From: Cololabis saira | Taxonomy: Eukaryota; Chordata; Actinopteri; Beloniformes; Belonidae | Assembly (NCBI RefSeq): GCF_033807715.1 | Contig: NC_084597.1 | Location: 11,644,670-11,708,669 of the forward strand | DNA: 64,000 nucleotides | Reading direction: 5' to 3' | Shown here: positions 35,801 to 44,638 of the stretch, piece after piece | How positions within the stretch are numbered: position 1 is the stretch's first letter | Layout: each line of letters starts with the position of its first letter | Translations under genes and position numbers: made by a program | The notes under the pieces: model-generated | Database searches by the model: none | What the model saw: the letters and a program-made list of their open reading frames with translations, nothing else | What the model was told of the DNA's origin: nothing

Positions 35801-38800
35801 GTCAAAGAAAACGTAAAGTTCCCGTTGCCTTGTGTGTTTATTGGGTCTAACTTCAACAGCACATCATGTTTGTACTTTTCTTTATGGATTATACTTTTGA
35901 AGAACATCAATCACCCTCATTTATGTGTGCACAACCATACTTTGAATTTAATCTCCTCCTAAAATAAGTCTGTTTTACAGATAACAGCACTCAGACAGCC
36001 AGTATCTTCCTCCGCTCTCAGTCTTCTCTCTCATGCACTTATTATTATATTTGTCTGTTTTTCTGTTTTTCCATCCTTGTGCATCTTTTATTTCTGACTC
36101 TCCGTTTTTCCCTTTTGCAGAGAGTTTGTGTTTCAGCACCCGAAGCAGCCGAGCTCCCTCAGTGTTAGAAACACAGAGGTGATGAAGAGAGGAATCTTCT
36201 CTTCCGATGTTCTCCTCATTCTTGTTCCCTCACTTTTGGCTTCGCACCTGCTCACGCTTGGAGTCGGGTGAGACGAGTAGACAAAAACTCTCTTTTTGCC
36301 ATATTATTGTCACCTGCCTGCCTTTAGTCATTTATATGTTAATATTATAAAGAAAACACTTAAAAGGCTGGTGAGTTATATCTAATGTGTCTGTTAAATC
36401 TTATTTTAGAGGAATTACTGAAATAAATACAGGAAATTACCAAAAACAAATGCAAATGCGCACAAATGCAAATAAAAAGAAAAAACACAAAATGTACAAT
36501 TTGCATTATTGAATTGTGGCATTTTTCCGCATTGTCGTTCTCAATCATCCACCACATAAACCTGATTTTTTTTTTAAGATCATAATTTGTGACGTTTAAA
36601 GACATTTCTTAATGCCCTTAATGGTGTTATATATGCCACTTTGTGAAGCAATAAACTCTGATTACCACTGAGGATTAAATTAGCATCTTGGCAGTTGTGA
36701 TGAAGGTTGAAGAGGTGGCAGATGGCGTCGTCTGGCCTCTCCAGGTGCCAGCAGGGTTTCTGCAAGTAGTGGACAAACAGAATGAGCAAACAAAGCACAT
36801 TATCCATTACACCAAGGATTTAGTTAGAGTTAGTAGAGTGCTTATTTAAAGTTCCTGTAGAAAACATTTAAAACTTTTACTACTGCATCAAACCGCTACT
36901 TGCTATAAGTGGGTTTCCATTTGGAAAGACCTAGGTAAGATCCAGTGACTTAGCAACATAGCACTCCGTACCACTTGGTGGCAGTAGTGTAGCATAAATG
37001 AAGACGGTAACGATAAAACATTGGAAAAAAGTTGGAATGGAGTTAAGGCTGAGTTATGGTTCTGCGTCAAAACGACGCCGTGCCTACGGCGTGTGGTACG
37101 CGTCGACGCAGACCACGCGCCGTCACTGACGTGCACCTCCCAAAAATTGTAACTACGCGTCGAGGCGACGCAGACCAAACGCAGACCGAGAGGGCTGTGA
37201 TTGGTTCGCTTGGTAGCAATGCATGTCCGGTTTCCGGTTTGAAGCAGTCGTGAACTTTCAGCGCTCTTTTCTTCGTGTATGTGTGATTTTTTTTTATGTT
37301 TTGTTTTTTTTGCACAATAGTTGTCTTTATCTCTTTGATTCACTGTGACCGGAAAAAGTCGGATAAACCATTCAGGAAAAGATCGCTAACTAGCGGTCAC
37401 GGGGGGTAGTGCACCGCGGCGAAATGGAGTGACGGAGAAGTCCGAAGAGTTCGCGACGCTGTCACGGTGACGGCGTCACGGTGACGGCGTAGGCACGGCA
37501 TCGTTTTGACGCAGAACCATAACCAAAGATCCTCTATACACAAGATAGCGCATTGCCGTTACTGGCAATGGTATGAAATGGTATACACTTCCGGTCTCCT
37601 AAGTGGGCATGGCCGCCCCTCTCCACCTCCATCGTTTTGGAACATACAACACTAGATACAGTACAACTTTCTTCCAAAAAGACTTAAATAATAAAAATAA
37701 CAGTATTATTAAGCAAAGAAGCAAGTTTTATTTTCGTTTTAAACTTCATTTTATCCGATGGGAAAACGATGAGAGCCAAATCTCACGAGAGTGTGTTGCT
37801 CAGACAGAGACAGGTCTCAAACAAAGTTAATTTTCTCCTAATCTGTCGGTCTGAAAATTGCCATTTTGGTGTCAGAATCTTCAGAAGGTTTTTGGCTTTT
37901 GGAAAATGGGTCCCATATTTACTTAGGTTACTATGGGGCGAAGGAATTGGTAATAATCTGTGCTCACGTTCACTTTTCCCATAGGACTCAATAGACTCAG
38001 GACCTACTTCCTGTCTCCTAAAGGGGCGTGGCAGTCGTGACGTGACACAGATACAGGAAACACAACCATAGTGGGCTGTTTCGTTTATTGAACGTCTCTG
38101 CCATAACTCAGGCTTTAGAGGGAGCTGAGAGGGTTGCTATTTTTCCGTTAGCTGTTGGTAAATGCTTATGGGATCCTTGTATATGATGGTGATGATGATG
38201 AGATGAGACCACTCAGAGCATGAGAGGGCTGATGAACATCATCTCCTGCTCCTAATCAACACTGATGTTGATGATGACTCGGTGATGTTGACCTCCCCCA
38301 CCCTGCAGGTTTTTTGGAGCTTCGGTCGGGACCCCACCAATACAAAACCTGCTTTAAGTGAATAGATGACCACGTAATGATGCCCTTGCAAGACAATGGG
38401 GCCTTGTCTTTCCTGCACATAAACTCTGTTGGATCTGAAATGGTCCAGGGTCACTAAAACGGACATGCAAGTTCTAGGTTTTTCTTAACTAAATAATTCA
38501 ACTTTTTTGTTTAAAAACAGTCCTGGACAGAAAGAGGTGTACTATAGTCCAGTGATTCTTAACCATAGGGCCGCGGCCCACACTTGGGCCGCGAGCGCCA
38601 TCTAGTGGGCCGCGAAAAAAAATTCAGTTTTGTACGTGTGGGCCGCGGGGGCCGCGGGACTGCATAGCAACTCCCAACCAAATGAGGAGAAGAAGACACT
38701 CAGCTAGCTGTACGTGTAATAGTAAGAGAAATGGTGTGTATTTACAGAGACAATCCTTCATTTTGCACAGAGTAGGTTTAGATCCGCCAGGATCAGGGAT

Positions 38801-39746
38801 CGATTAATTGGGTCTGCGCCCAGAGCGAGCGAGCGCGGCGTGATCATTTATCCCGGCGCGTCCCCGCGGCCGGGGAGGTCGGCTGAGGCTGCCGCTCGGG
38901 CGGTGGGCTCCGTCGTTACTGCTGAAGGATGGTAGATGTAGATGCGTGGGCTGTCGTGTCTGCTGGACTGGACTGTTCGGGCTTTCGAAAAAGCATCAGA
39001 AAGTAACTGCTGCAGCGCGACCAGAGAGCTGCGGTGCGGGCTGTGCCCGTCGCAGCTGATCAGGCTCGGATGAACCCGACACACTGAGTCCTGACAACTT
39101 ATTAATGTAAATAACTTAAAGTAAAATCAAACTAAGTTTTGTCCTCGCTGTATTTTTAAATATGCAACCCGGAATGGACAAATTCATCCTGTTCAGTCTT
39201 CCCACTGGGACAAAACCAGTGTCTCATACGTTCAGAGACCGTGGCGTTCAAAGTGCGAAAGTGAAACGCCACTGAAACAAAACACAAAGTTTTTCATCAA
39301 ACATATCCACTCAAGTCTGAACTGAAGTCACAGAAAAATAAGCTGAGCATCTTAAAACACCCATGTTTGGGTCCAGATACAGCTGTGAAGCAGCTTTCTC
39401 CACAGTGAACATAATTAAAACTAAATATCGTTTCAGGCTCATCAATGAGCACCTTCACATGCATATGAGAACCTGAACCTGAACCTTAAATTGTTAAGAT
39501 GTGTTTATATTAATTTAGTATAAAAATGTGTTGAGACAATTAACAAAGAAAAGGGGAAATTCAAACTGCTGGTAGAGAAATAAAACAAGATAGCATTTGA
39601 AAAATAAAATAAAATCTACTTTATTTTTAAGAGAAAAAAATATGTTTAATTCAAGTTAAACATGTTAATTGGCAAATATGTACTTTTTTTAATATAACAG
39701 TCAGATGCAGATGTTGATACAACTATGAGGCTACTTGAATATATAT

Positions 39747-39845
<99 letters not shown>

Positions 39846-42800
39846 TATTATGATGTTCTGGACCTTCGCTTGAGTAAATTTTCTCTAAATGGACCTCTTA
39901 AAGTTGAATACCCCTGCTATACAGTGTTTATATTTAATGGGCCCCGGGCCACTCTGTACTGAAAAAATTGGGCCCCAAGGTCAGAAAGGTTAAGAACCCC
40001 TGCTATAGTCTGCTTGAGATTCAAGACGTGTTTGAAAGGTTGCATCGTAAGCTCCATTAAAATACATCCTGACTACAAGTAGCCAGCTGTTAGTACATGT
40101 GTTCATACCTGGCATTGAATAGTTTACCCACAAGCCTCTTGGGTAATCAGATCGACCTCCCTGTTCTGTATGCACATAAACACGCGCACCGTTTCCCCTT
40201 GACAACACAAAATACAATGTTATTTTCGATTGCCAAAGGCAATAATGAAAATAATGAGGCGTAACACAGAGAAGAAATAGAATGAGAGCTTTATTGCAGT
40301 CATTTGAGTACAAAATCAAATGAGTCAAAAACCGATGATGTTGGTTTAGTAGGTGGTTCCTGAATTTGCCACCGTACGCATTTGTGGTCAGTCTACAAAG
40401 AGAATGTGGACACAAGTGTCCCAGACCACCTTAAAATGTGTGCAGAGTTGGGCTGCAACCACCAACTATTTTGGTAGTCAACACATTTGTAGATTATTTT
40501 TTCCACGACTAATTAACAATGATTACAGTATAAACCAACAGTGCTTATAGAAGAAGTGCCTGGTGGGATTTTAAAGGGATAACTGCTTCAAACTAGATGT
40601 GATTGTTCATGATAATTCAAATTTAATTTTGGTCCTGCAGACCTGAAACGTTATAATAAATGTGCAAAGATGCCACTCTATCGGTTATTTACGCTTCTCC
40701 TCTTGTCTTGTTGGACTATATAAAATGATTTAAAGTGTTTAGATAAATATTTGACAGCTTTTCCTCCATTTGAGTAGAGCCAGATTTTATATGCAGACAA
40801 GGAGAGGTGGTTTGTTCATGAGGGCGATCAGGTGACGAAAGACTACAGTCGTGACAGATTTGACGGTTTGTAATACCCTCTGTGTAGGGCTGGGCGATAT
40901 ATCGAGATTTTAATATATATCAATATATTTTCAAACGCGATATGGTACGAGACAATATCGTTTATATTGATTATTAATTTTTTTTTTTTTTTTTTATGAT
41001 TTTGATATAGCTTATTTTGTGACAAATTGACTTGAATGTTTTATTTGAGATTTGCACAAATGTTTTGTTATTTGCACAACTGTCAACCTCAGTGGAAAAG
41101 TCTGCCTGTTACTGTCTACATCGTATTAATTGCACCGTGTATTTTAATTTAATTGTTATGCAGGAAAGGGATATTTGTTTTATTTTATTCAAGAAGCATT
41201 TTTATTCTATATATGCAGGCAGTTTATGTTTATTTCATTTGTTTTATACATTTTGATATTGTGCAGACCTCTGTTAATAAAGGAACCTGTGTGACATTTG
41301 GCACGAGGCTTTGTATTAAAACTGACTGTTTTTTTAAGGGTTTGCCTCAGAAAAAAATGAAGCTAACAGAGATGCTATGCTATAATGCTTTGGGGGAAAA
41401 CCCAATTATGGCACTGAAAAAATATCGATATATATCGAGTATCGCCATTTAGCTAGAAAATATCGAGATATGACTTTTGGTCCATATCGCCCAGCCCTAC
41501 CTCTGTGTGTAATTGTCCAATCAGCATAAAGTCCTACCACCAGTGGTCCCGCCCCTGCTGGGGGGATTTCAGCCAGGTTCAAAGTTGCACAAGATTTCCC
41601 CCACAAACTCATGTATCAGGTGTTTCATTGCAATCTCTATGGGTTCCTGGAGGGAACCTCCGACCAGCAAACCAGTGACGTCAAAGTCGAACAGACCGCT
41701 TTCAGAGTTAACTAGGGTCGCCACCCGTCCCTTGAAATACGGAATTGTTCCGTAATAGGGAATTAAAAGTTGTGTTCCGTATTGAACCAATACAGACACA
41801 TATTATGCTCTTATTTATTTATGTCATAATATACAGGTGAAGGTCGGAAAATTTGAATATATTGCAAAACTTCATTGGTAGTAAATTCAACTTAAGGTGA
41901 AACAAATATATTATTTCCCACTACATGCAAAGTGAGATATTTCAAGTCTTTATTTGTTATAATTTTGGTGATTATGGCTCACAGTTTATGAAAACCCCAA
42001 ATAAAAAAATCTGAAAAAATTAGAATATATTATGAAATCAATAAACAATTCAATCATCAAATTATAACAAATAAAGGCTTAACATATCTTGCTTTGCCTG
42101 TAATGAGACTATGTAATATACATGTATTAGTTTCACCTTTTAAGTTGAATTATTGAAATAAACTAACTTGTACACCATATTCTTCACCTGTAGGCTATAA
42201 TATACATCTGGGCTGATGTGCACAAATATACATAGCATAGGAGGATATTTCATACTTGCTATATGGTTGTCTGTCTGTACAGTCATGCAAGTTCAGTGCT
42301 ATTAAAGCACTTTAAATCAAAGCGTTTTGTTTTTTCATATAAAATAAATACATTTCTATGCATTTTAGAAGTTTTGGGGATGTCCCTTTTTTTGGCGCCT
42401 GCGCTGCTGAAATTGGGGTGTCCCTTATTTTTATTTCTGAAAGGTGGCAACCCTAGAGTCAACATGACTACTGCTTGCAGCATCTGGTTCCTTTCAGTTG
42501 GCTTAAGAGTAAAGAAAATGTTTGCAGTGAAACAATTGTGCCCTACAATACCAAAATTTAAACATCAAAAAAGTTTCTGTAAAGGGTGGGAAATCAAAAA
42601 CATGCAGCTCTACACTGCCCCCTGTGGCCAGCCGGGGCACTTGAGGGGATCAGGCTGGAATAACGTGACCCTACCTACCAGCTACGTGATGAATCTTGGG
42701 ATATGCCTACAGAGACGCTGCCATCTTACAATTTCTAAACCAAGAATGTGGCAATGCTATAACTAATATACCTGTTTCCTTGTGAGACTGGGCTGAATTC

Positions 42801-42873
42801 CTGCTTTTCCTTTTCTCTTTTCAGGATCTACATTGGAAAGCGATTGGCTGCTTCTACAACCAGCACACTGTGA
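23839..42873 (+). CDS. bnip4: BNIP3-family mitophagy receptor, six coding exons (likely BNIP4)
   Basis: Join 23839-23881, 32002-32152, 32953-33034, 35421-35494, 36121-36267 and 42825-42873: 546 nt, 181 residues plus stop, all introns GT/AG and all phases consistent. BNIP3 proteins sit in the outer mitochondrial membrane, bind LC3/GABARAP through an N-terminal LIR and drive mitophagy or cell death. Seen here: LIR WVEL at 17-20 in the family context GSWVEL; BH3-like LERILLEAQLE at 48-58; the signature WVWDWSSRPEN at 103-113; and a transmembrane anchor at about 147-169 with SH at 158-159 and a T162/G166/G170 small-residue stripe (human A/G/G). Length is close to that of family members (human BNIP3 194). 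The block KKGGIFSAEFLKVF, shared by BNIP3 and BNIP3L, is here KRGIFSSDVLLIL. That argues for the divergent teleost paralogue bnip4; the family call is secure, the paralogue is an inference. Confidence 0.9.
23882..24869. other. Intron 1, unique-looking proximal part
   Basis: This intron stretch holds a short ATA microsatellite (about 24728-24748) and no coding or element signature. It ends at a copy of the aaacagttattt repeat that marks the L1-like insertion. Confidence 0.5.
25301..27553 (+). CDS. LINE reverse transcriptase (L2/CR1 group), open over 750 codons
   Basis: The product copies LINE RNA into DNA at a nicked target. Visible in order: the endonuclease end SDHYL; fingers LLKKPSLDPDTLANYRPISN; LDLSAAFDTIDH with the first catalytic Asp; GVPQGSVLGP; the active site YADD at residues 478-481 (26732-26743); LNSDKTEV; the thumb and C-terminal HWLPVKFRIQFKI and PLLWNQLP; stop at 27553. 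The ATG used here is only the first in the frame; upstream codons to about 25255 belong to the same protein. No frameshift or stop over 2.25 kb implies a young insertion. It lies in intron 1 of the host gene, same strand, and is not a host exon. Confidence 0.93.
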   Translation: MVSPVNSLLSDHYLITFEFNFVDVEVQNRRYYFSRCLSDEVIVKFREAIAYLTTVRNSDVVEASDLGSTSADVDFLASNTADLLHSALDEVAPLKRRVSSHRSLTPWYNSDIRMLKQNVRKMERKWYSCRSVDSHREWKDILIVYKKAIRKARTAYYSTLIEDNKSNPRFLFSTVARLTKSHNSVEPCIPAALSSEDFMGFFNSKIARIREEINQPVVGVSSALATSLGSDLSLDCFDPIDLPELTSLVNRAKSTTCMLDPIPTRLFKHIFSLIGTTILDQINLSLSLGYVPQVFKVAVIKPLLKKPSLDPDTLANYRPISNLPFVSKILEKAVSSQLCDYLYRNDLFEVFQSGFRMHHSTETALVRVTNDLLMASDKGLVSILVLLDLSAAFDTIDHGILLHRLEHVVGIKGTALCWFKSYLSDRFQFVHVHEVSSEQSRVCYGVPQGSVLGPILFSLYMQPLGSIIQNHGIHFHCYADDTQLYLSMKPDETEPLVKLQACLGDIKDWMSRNFLLLNSDKTEVIILGPEHLRKGLDGVAMASSATVRNLGVIFDQDLSFKPYVNQVCKIAFFHLRNIAKIRKILSQSDAEKLVHAFVSSRLDYCNVLLAGCPSNLLNRLQLIQNAAARVLTGISRRDHVSPVLASLHWLPVKFRIQFKIVLLAYKAQNGLAPHYLQDLIVPYVPVRALRSQSAGLLVVPRVSKCRFGGRAFCYQAPLLWNQLPIWVKGADTTSTFKTKLKTFLFSKAYS
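27640..28050 (+). repeat. Tandem duplication in the L2-like 3' UTR
   Basis: Two units begin CCCCCCCTTCTCCTCCC (about 27644 and 27865). Both contain GGTGGCTTGTAGCTTGCATT and CTTGCTGATTGGGCCGGAGC. The second lacks about 36 bp near its start. The GC-rich unit creates long but meaningless frames on both strands. Confidence 0.85.
28556..30203. other. Intron 1, middle part
   Basis: Mostly unique-looking. It holds an imperfect hairpin at 28603-28646 (GCCTAAACCTAACAAAT against ATTTGTTAGGTTATGTTTAGG). Short frames at 28997-29966 show no domain. Confidence 0.5.
30210..30730. mobile_element. Foldback MITE, family B (TACGACGGAG termini), copy 1
   Basis: Long ends TACGACGGAGTATTAGGGCC and its inverse lie at either side. 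The 6-bp TSD is tgaagg (30204-30209, 30731-30736). The left arm is a tandem of GAGAATAAAGTCGTAA-type units and the right arm is the same unit inverted, around a short AT-rich centre. It has no coding capacity. Confidence 0.88.
31057..31445. mobile_element. Foldback MITE, family C (TACGGAGCCCC termini)
   Basis: Perfect inverted ends TACGGAGCCCCTCTGGTGAC enclose 389 bp. The flanking hexamers catttg and tatttg match at 5 of 6 positions, compatible with an aged 6-bp TSD. The interior holds seven copies of the palindrome GTGGCCAC in units such as TCGTGGCCACGAG and GCGTGGCCACGC, disposed on both sides of a ~150-bp core. Confidence 0.8.
31703..31830 (-). repeat. Retroposon 3' tail with AGAATC units
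   Basis: AGAATCAGAATCAGAAAGG is followed by GGGTTTATTGCCAAGTTTG and an A-rich stretch. It has the look of a minus-strand LINE/SINE 3' end of a type frequent in fish. No coding part is identified and the right boundary is uncertain. It lies about 170 bp before exon 2. Confidence 0.5.
32002..32152 (+). CDS. bnip4: BNIP3-family coding exon 2 (LIR and BH3-like region)
   Basis: The acceptor is ctactcaccag and the donor gtgatg. It encodes residues 15-64 with the LIR SWVELEEL at its start and GELERILLEAQLECERI, matching the family MEKILLDAQHES block. It ends in phase 2. A retroposon tail lies at about 31703-31830, roughly 170 bp upstream. Confidence 0.93.
32292..32898 (+). mobile_element. hAT element (TAGGGCTGGGCGATAT ends), copy 1, filling intron 2
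   Basis: A perfect 8-bp TSD cttccatg (32284-32291, 32899-32906) flanks ends TAGGGCTGGGCGATATATC and ATATCGCCCAGCCCTA. It takes up 607 of the 800 bp of intron 2. The interior carries a frame (32540-32872) shared with the other two copies, but no transposase motif. A 12-bp duplication (gagatgctaaca, about 32756-32779) distinguishes this copy. Confidence 0.93.
32953..33034 (+). CDS. bnip4: BNIP3-family coding exon 3 (Ser/Pro-rich linker)
   Basis: The acceptor is tttgttgcacag and the donor gtagac. It encodes SPPQAVTPQSTGSPRPGSEQ then DSDCVPIQ, a Ser/Pro-rich linker as in BNIP3. A second possible acceptor at 32962 would bring an immediate stop in this phase, which fixes the first one. The acceptor lies 54 bp after the end of the hAT in intron 2. 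Confidence 0.88.
33035..34345. other. Intron 3, proximal part
   Basis: No exon-like sequence is recognised. The 33690-34140 stretch is A-rich with AACAGGAACCCTAGAATGAC near its end and may be an old repeat fragment. No ends were found. The 119-residue frame at 33193-33552 has no domain I know. Confidence 0.45.
34346..35252. mobile_element. TTAA-flanked MITE (AAGGAGCWTGAGGC ends) in intron 3
   Basis: The left end TTAAAGGAGCTTGAGGC is the inverse of the right end GCCTCATGCTCCTTTAA apart from one or two bases. TTAA at 34346-34349 and 35249-35252 is the probable TSD. It carries the terminal TTAAAGG motif of the T2/Kolobok-like group. A minor internal repeat of TTAGTTAG lies at about 34788-34885. 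It ends about 170 bp before exon 4 and has no transposase. Confidence 0.78.
35421..35494 (+). CDS. bnip4: BNIP3-family coding exon 4 (WVWDWSSRPEN block)
   Basis: The acceptor is tttgctgcag and the donor gtaaga. It encodes EEPDRRADAEWVWDWSSRPE then NMPP and two bases of Lys. WxWDWSSRPENxPPKEF is the most conserved signature of the family, so this exon alone identifies the gene. Confidence 0.97.
35495..36120. other. Intron 4
   Basis: 626 bp with a normal donor and a polypyrimidine tract before exon 5. No mobile element ends are seen. Confidence 0.6.
36121..36267 (+). CDS. bnip4: BNIP3-family coding exon 5 (pre-anchor and most of the membrane span)
   Basis: The acceptor is cccttttgcag and the donor gtgaga. 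It completes Lys117, then EFVFQHPKQPSSLSVRNTEV, MKRGIFSSD and the hydrophobic VLLILVPSLLASHLLTLGV. Relative to BNIP3 the pre-anchor block is one residue shorter and divergent, while the SLLxSHLL core is kept. Confidence 0.96.
36268..37040. other. Intron 5, proximal part
   Basis: AT-rich and unique-looking. No exon or element is recognised. Confidence 0.5.
37047..37524. mobile_element. Harbinger-like MITE (GGYTRAGTTATGGTTCTGCG ends)
   Basis: The left end GGCTGAGTTATGGTTCTGCG continues through CAAAACGACGCCGTGCCTAC, and the right end is its inverse (GTAGGCACGGCATCGTTTTG then CGCAGAACCATAACC). That gives more than 40 bp of inverted repeat with internal GTGACGGCGTCACGGTGAC repeats. TAA-like trinucleotides flank it but the TSD is not clean. 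Fish PIF/Harbinger MITEs have such ends; the assignment is by resemblance. Scraps of the same ends lie at about 7002, 10893 and 15246. Confidence 0.65.
37527..38541. other. Intron 5, between MITE and hAT
   Basis: It contains related blocks TCTCCTAAGTGGGCATGG (about 37596) and TCTCCTAAAGGGGCGTGG (about 38014) in the same orientation, suggesting an unresolved repeat. No coding signature. Confidence 0.4.
39363..39476 (+). pseudogene. hAT transposase C-terminal dimerisation domain remnant
   Basis: An open 37-codon stretch reads MFGSRYSCEAAFSTVNIIKT, then KYRFRLINEHLHMHMRT and a stop. It matches the hATC region (YxCExxFSxMNxIKxxxRxxLxxEHL) that ends hAT transposases and many domesticated ZBED-type proteins. 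The catalytic RNase-H-like fold upstream is not recognisable, so the gene is dead. Confidence 0.85.
39748..39852 (+). repeat. (CA)n(TA)n microsatellite
   Basis: A run of ACAC followed by about 70 bp of uninterrupted TA, inside the hAT at 38550-40002. Confidence 0.97.
40011..40876. other. Intron 5, between two hAT elements
   Basis: No exon or element ends are recognised. Confidence 0.5.
40885..41499 (+). mobile_element. hAT element (TAGGGCTGGGCGATAT ends), copy 2, intron 5
   Basis: A perfect 8-bp TSD cctctgtg (40877-40884, 41500-41507). It is nearly the same sequence as 32292-32898 and 62545-63144 apart from small indels. It includes the shared 100-residue frame at 41153-41452. Confidence 0.93.
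41713..42455 (+). mobile_element. hAT-like element (TAGGGTCGCCACC ends), intron 5, with a nested element
   Basis: The ends TAGGGTCGCCACC and GGTGGCAACCCTA are inverted repeats. The octamers gagttaac (41705-41712) and gagtcaac (42456-42463) match at 7 of 8 positions, an aged 8-bp TSD. Subterminal CGTCCCTTGAAATACGG and GTGTCCCTTATTTTTAT are also roughly inverted. It contains a second element at 41834-42190 and ends about 370 bp before exon 6. Confidence 0.78.
41834..42190. mobile_element. TA-flanked MITE (CAGGTGAAG ends) nested in a hAT-like element
   Basis: CAGGTGAAG and CTTCACCTG close a 357-bp segment bounded by TA on both sides, as for Tc1/mariner-type insertions. Internal arms are partly inverted (AAGTTGAATTATTGAAATAA against TTCAACTTAAGGTGAAAC). 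It has no coding capacity. Confidence 0.6.
42825..42873 (+). CDS. bnip4: BNIP3-family terminal coding exon 6
   Basis: The acceptor is tctcttttcag. It completes Gly166 then IYIGKRLAASTTSTL and TGA. GIYIGKRL is the end of the anchor and the short intermembrane-space tail. The stop falls at the usual distance after the anchor. Confidence 0.95.
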
Positions 42874-44637
42874 CACTGGCTGTAGGCCAGCGTTCCTGTT
42901 TGCTAACCATCTGTACAATAAGGTCACAGTCTGCCCTCTCTCCTGCATTAGTTTGCCTCCTTCCTTTGTCATGGGGCAAACATAGGACCTTGCCCGTCCG
43001 TACCTCTGTCTCTTTGTTCATCTGTCTATCCAGCAGTGATCTGTCTTTTATGTCAGCCGTTTCTGTTTTTTTGTCAGTCTGTACATGTCGTAGGGCCTAG
43101 GGAGCGGATGGATGTTGACCAATGAGTCAGACTGAGGTCACCATTACTCTCTTGGCGAGTAATACTGATCTCAAGCAGCTAAAGCATAATTAGAGGGAGA
43201 GATTGCCCAGTTACAAGAGGAAAGAGAGCAAGAGAACAATAAATCCCTTTGATAAGGAGAGATGAAAATGGTTTTGTTGGGAACAGATTGTTCCGACAAA
43301 ATGAGGTAGGTAATATGTGGTAGCCATTCTCGTAACCTCTGAAAAAGCAAAGTGTCTATCATTTGTCAAAAGTAATGAGTCTGTAAGTCCGTGCTGCTAA
43401 AAGTGGCTCTCGGGTTTTTGTGCACCCTGATGGGGAATCTAACATAGAAACTTTTAGTTGGCTGAGTGAATGTAGGAATGGTTCTGATTGTGCTTTTTGT
43501 CCCATAAACCAATTAAATGTTTGACCCCGACGATCACGATCCCAGTAAATTTCACTCCTCGAAATCTTAACGTGTCTCTCGTGTCTTCATTTTTTTCCAT
43601 TTCTTTCCCCTTCACATCTTTGCAGTATCTGCTGCATACATATTAATATTTTTTTTTTTTTTTATAAATACAGGATATTGAAGCCTTTTTCAGCCAACAA
43701 TGCACAAAGATTTGCTGAAGTAAGCTTTGGCTCAGGTACAATATGTATTTTTAGTTTGTTAACTTGGTAGGCTGGAGATTATTTGCAGGCAGGAATGCCC
43801 AACAAAAAGTGAAATGCTTTTACAAGCCATTGTTGTTAACAACTTGTAAATGAACCACAGCATCTGTTTAAACTTTATTCTTGTTTCCATCTGAGGTAAA
43901 TCACAGCAAAAGACTCTCTTGGGTGGCTCTGACAAGCCCTTTAGTGTTTATGTTGCTGGATGTGTTTATGCTCAGATTCCACCAGTAATGACTTGTCCGC
44001 TCGTCTAACCAAACTCCTGCATAAATGCTGTGACATCACACCACTGCGGCTCTCCCCCCTCTGCATTAGTCATTCGTTACCTCATATTAGACACTCTTTT
44101 TTTTACCCCCACCCCCTCCCCGCCCCCCAACAAGCTGACGCTTTAACGGTTAACCCGTCATGGATTTGACATTTTATTGGTTTCCCGTAAACCAGAAGCT
44201 TGTTTCCTCCTAACATCTCATGAAAATACTTTGCTCTGTGTTTGAACGGAGGCTATGAGAAGCACACTGAAGTTTTGCTGGTTGCCTAGGACGTAATGGT
44301 GCCCATTTGTTGTCCAGCCTGACCAAACCCAGCAAGTTTATCCCCCATTAGCAGAGTGTTTGATCTGAGGGGTCCTGCTGAGCTCGTTAAGCTTCTTCTA
44401 GACGCTCCGAGCTGACGATGCAACTTTAAGCCTGAATAAAAACAAGCACAAAAGCACCTGTTTTCCATTGAGACAACCACACGTAACGTACCGACATGCA
44501 CAAAACTAGATATGGCAAATCACGAGCATACATTTTGACATTGGTTTGGGATAGTTAAGAGCAAGCGGAAACACTGGGTTTGTTATTTGTGTGCTTAAGA
44601 ATCTGAAAGGTCTTGTGAAGTATTGGCAGGAAAACAA
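42874..44637. other. 3' UTR and downstream sequence of the BNIP3-family gene
   Basis: No further exon, domain or element end is recognised. A C-rich tract lies near 44107-44130. Confidence 0.5.
43238..43243 (+). terminator. Candidate polyadenylation signal of the BNIP3-family gene
   Basis: AATAAA lies about 365 bp after the stop codon, in sequence free of obvious repeats. It is the first canonical hexamer downstream, but a longer 3' UTR cannot be excluded. Confidence 0.35.
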
Positions 44638-44638
44638 T

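Larger units (their letters stand above)
38550..40002 (+). mobile_element. hAT element (CAGTGATTCTTAACC ends) with transposase C-terminus
   Basis: A perfect 8-bp TSD ctatagtc (38542-38549, 40003-40010) flanks ends CAGTGATTCTTAACC and GGTTAAGAACCCCTG. A 12-bp palindrome GGGCCGCGGCCC lies just inside the left end. The only recognisable coding part is the hAT dimerisation region at 39363-39476. A CA/TA microsatellite fills 39748-39852 near the right side. Confidence 0.92.
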
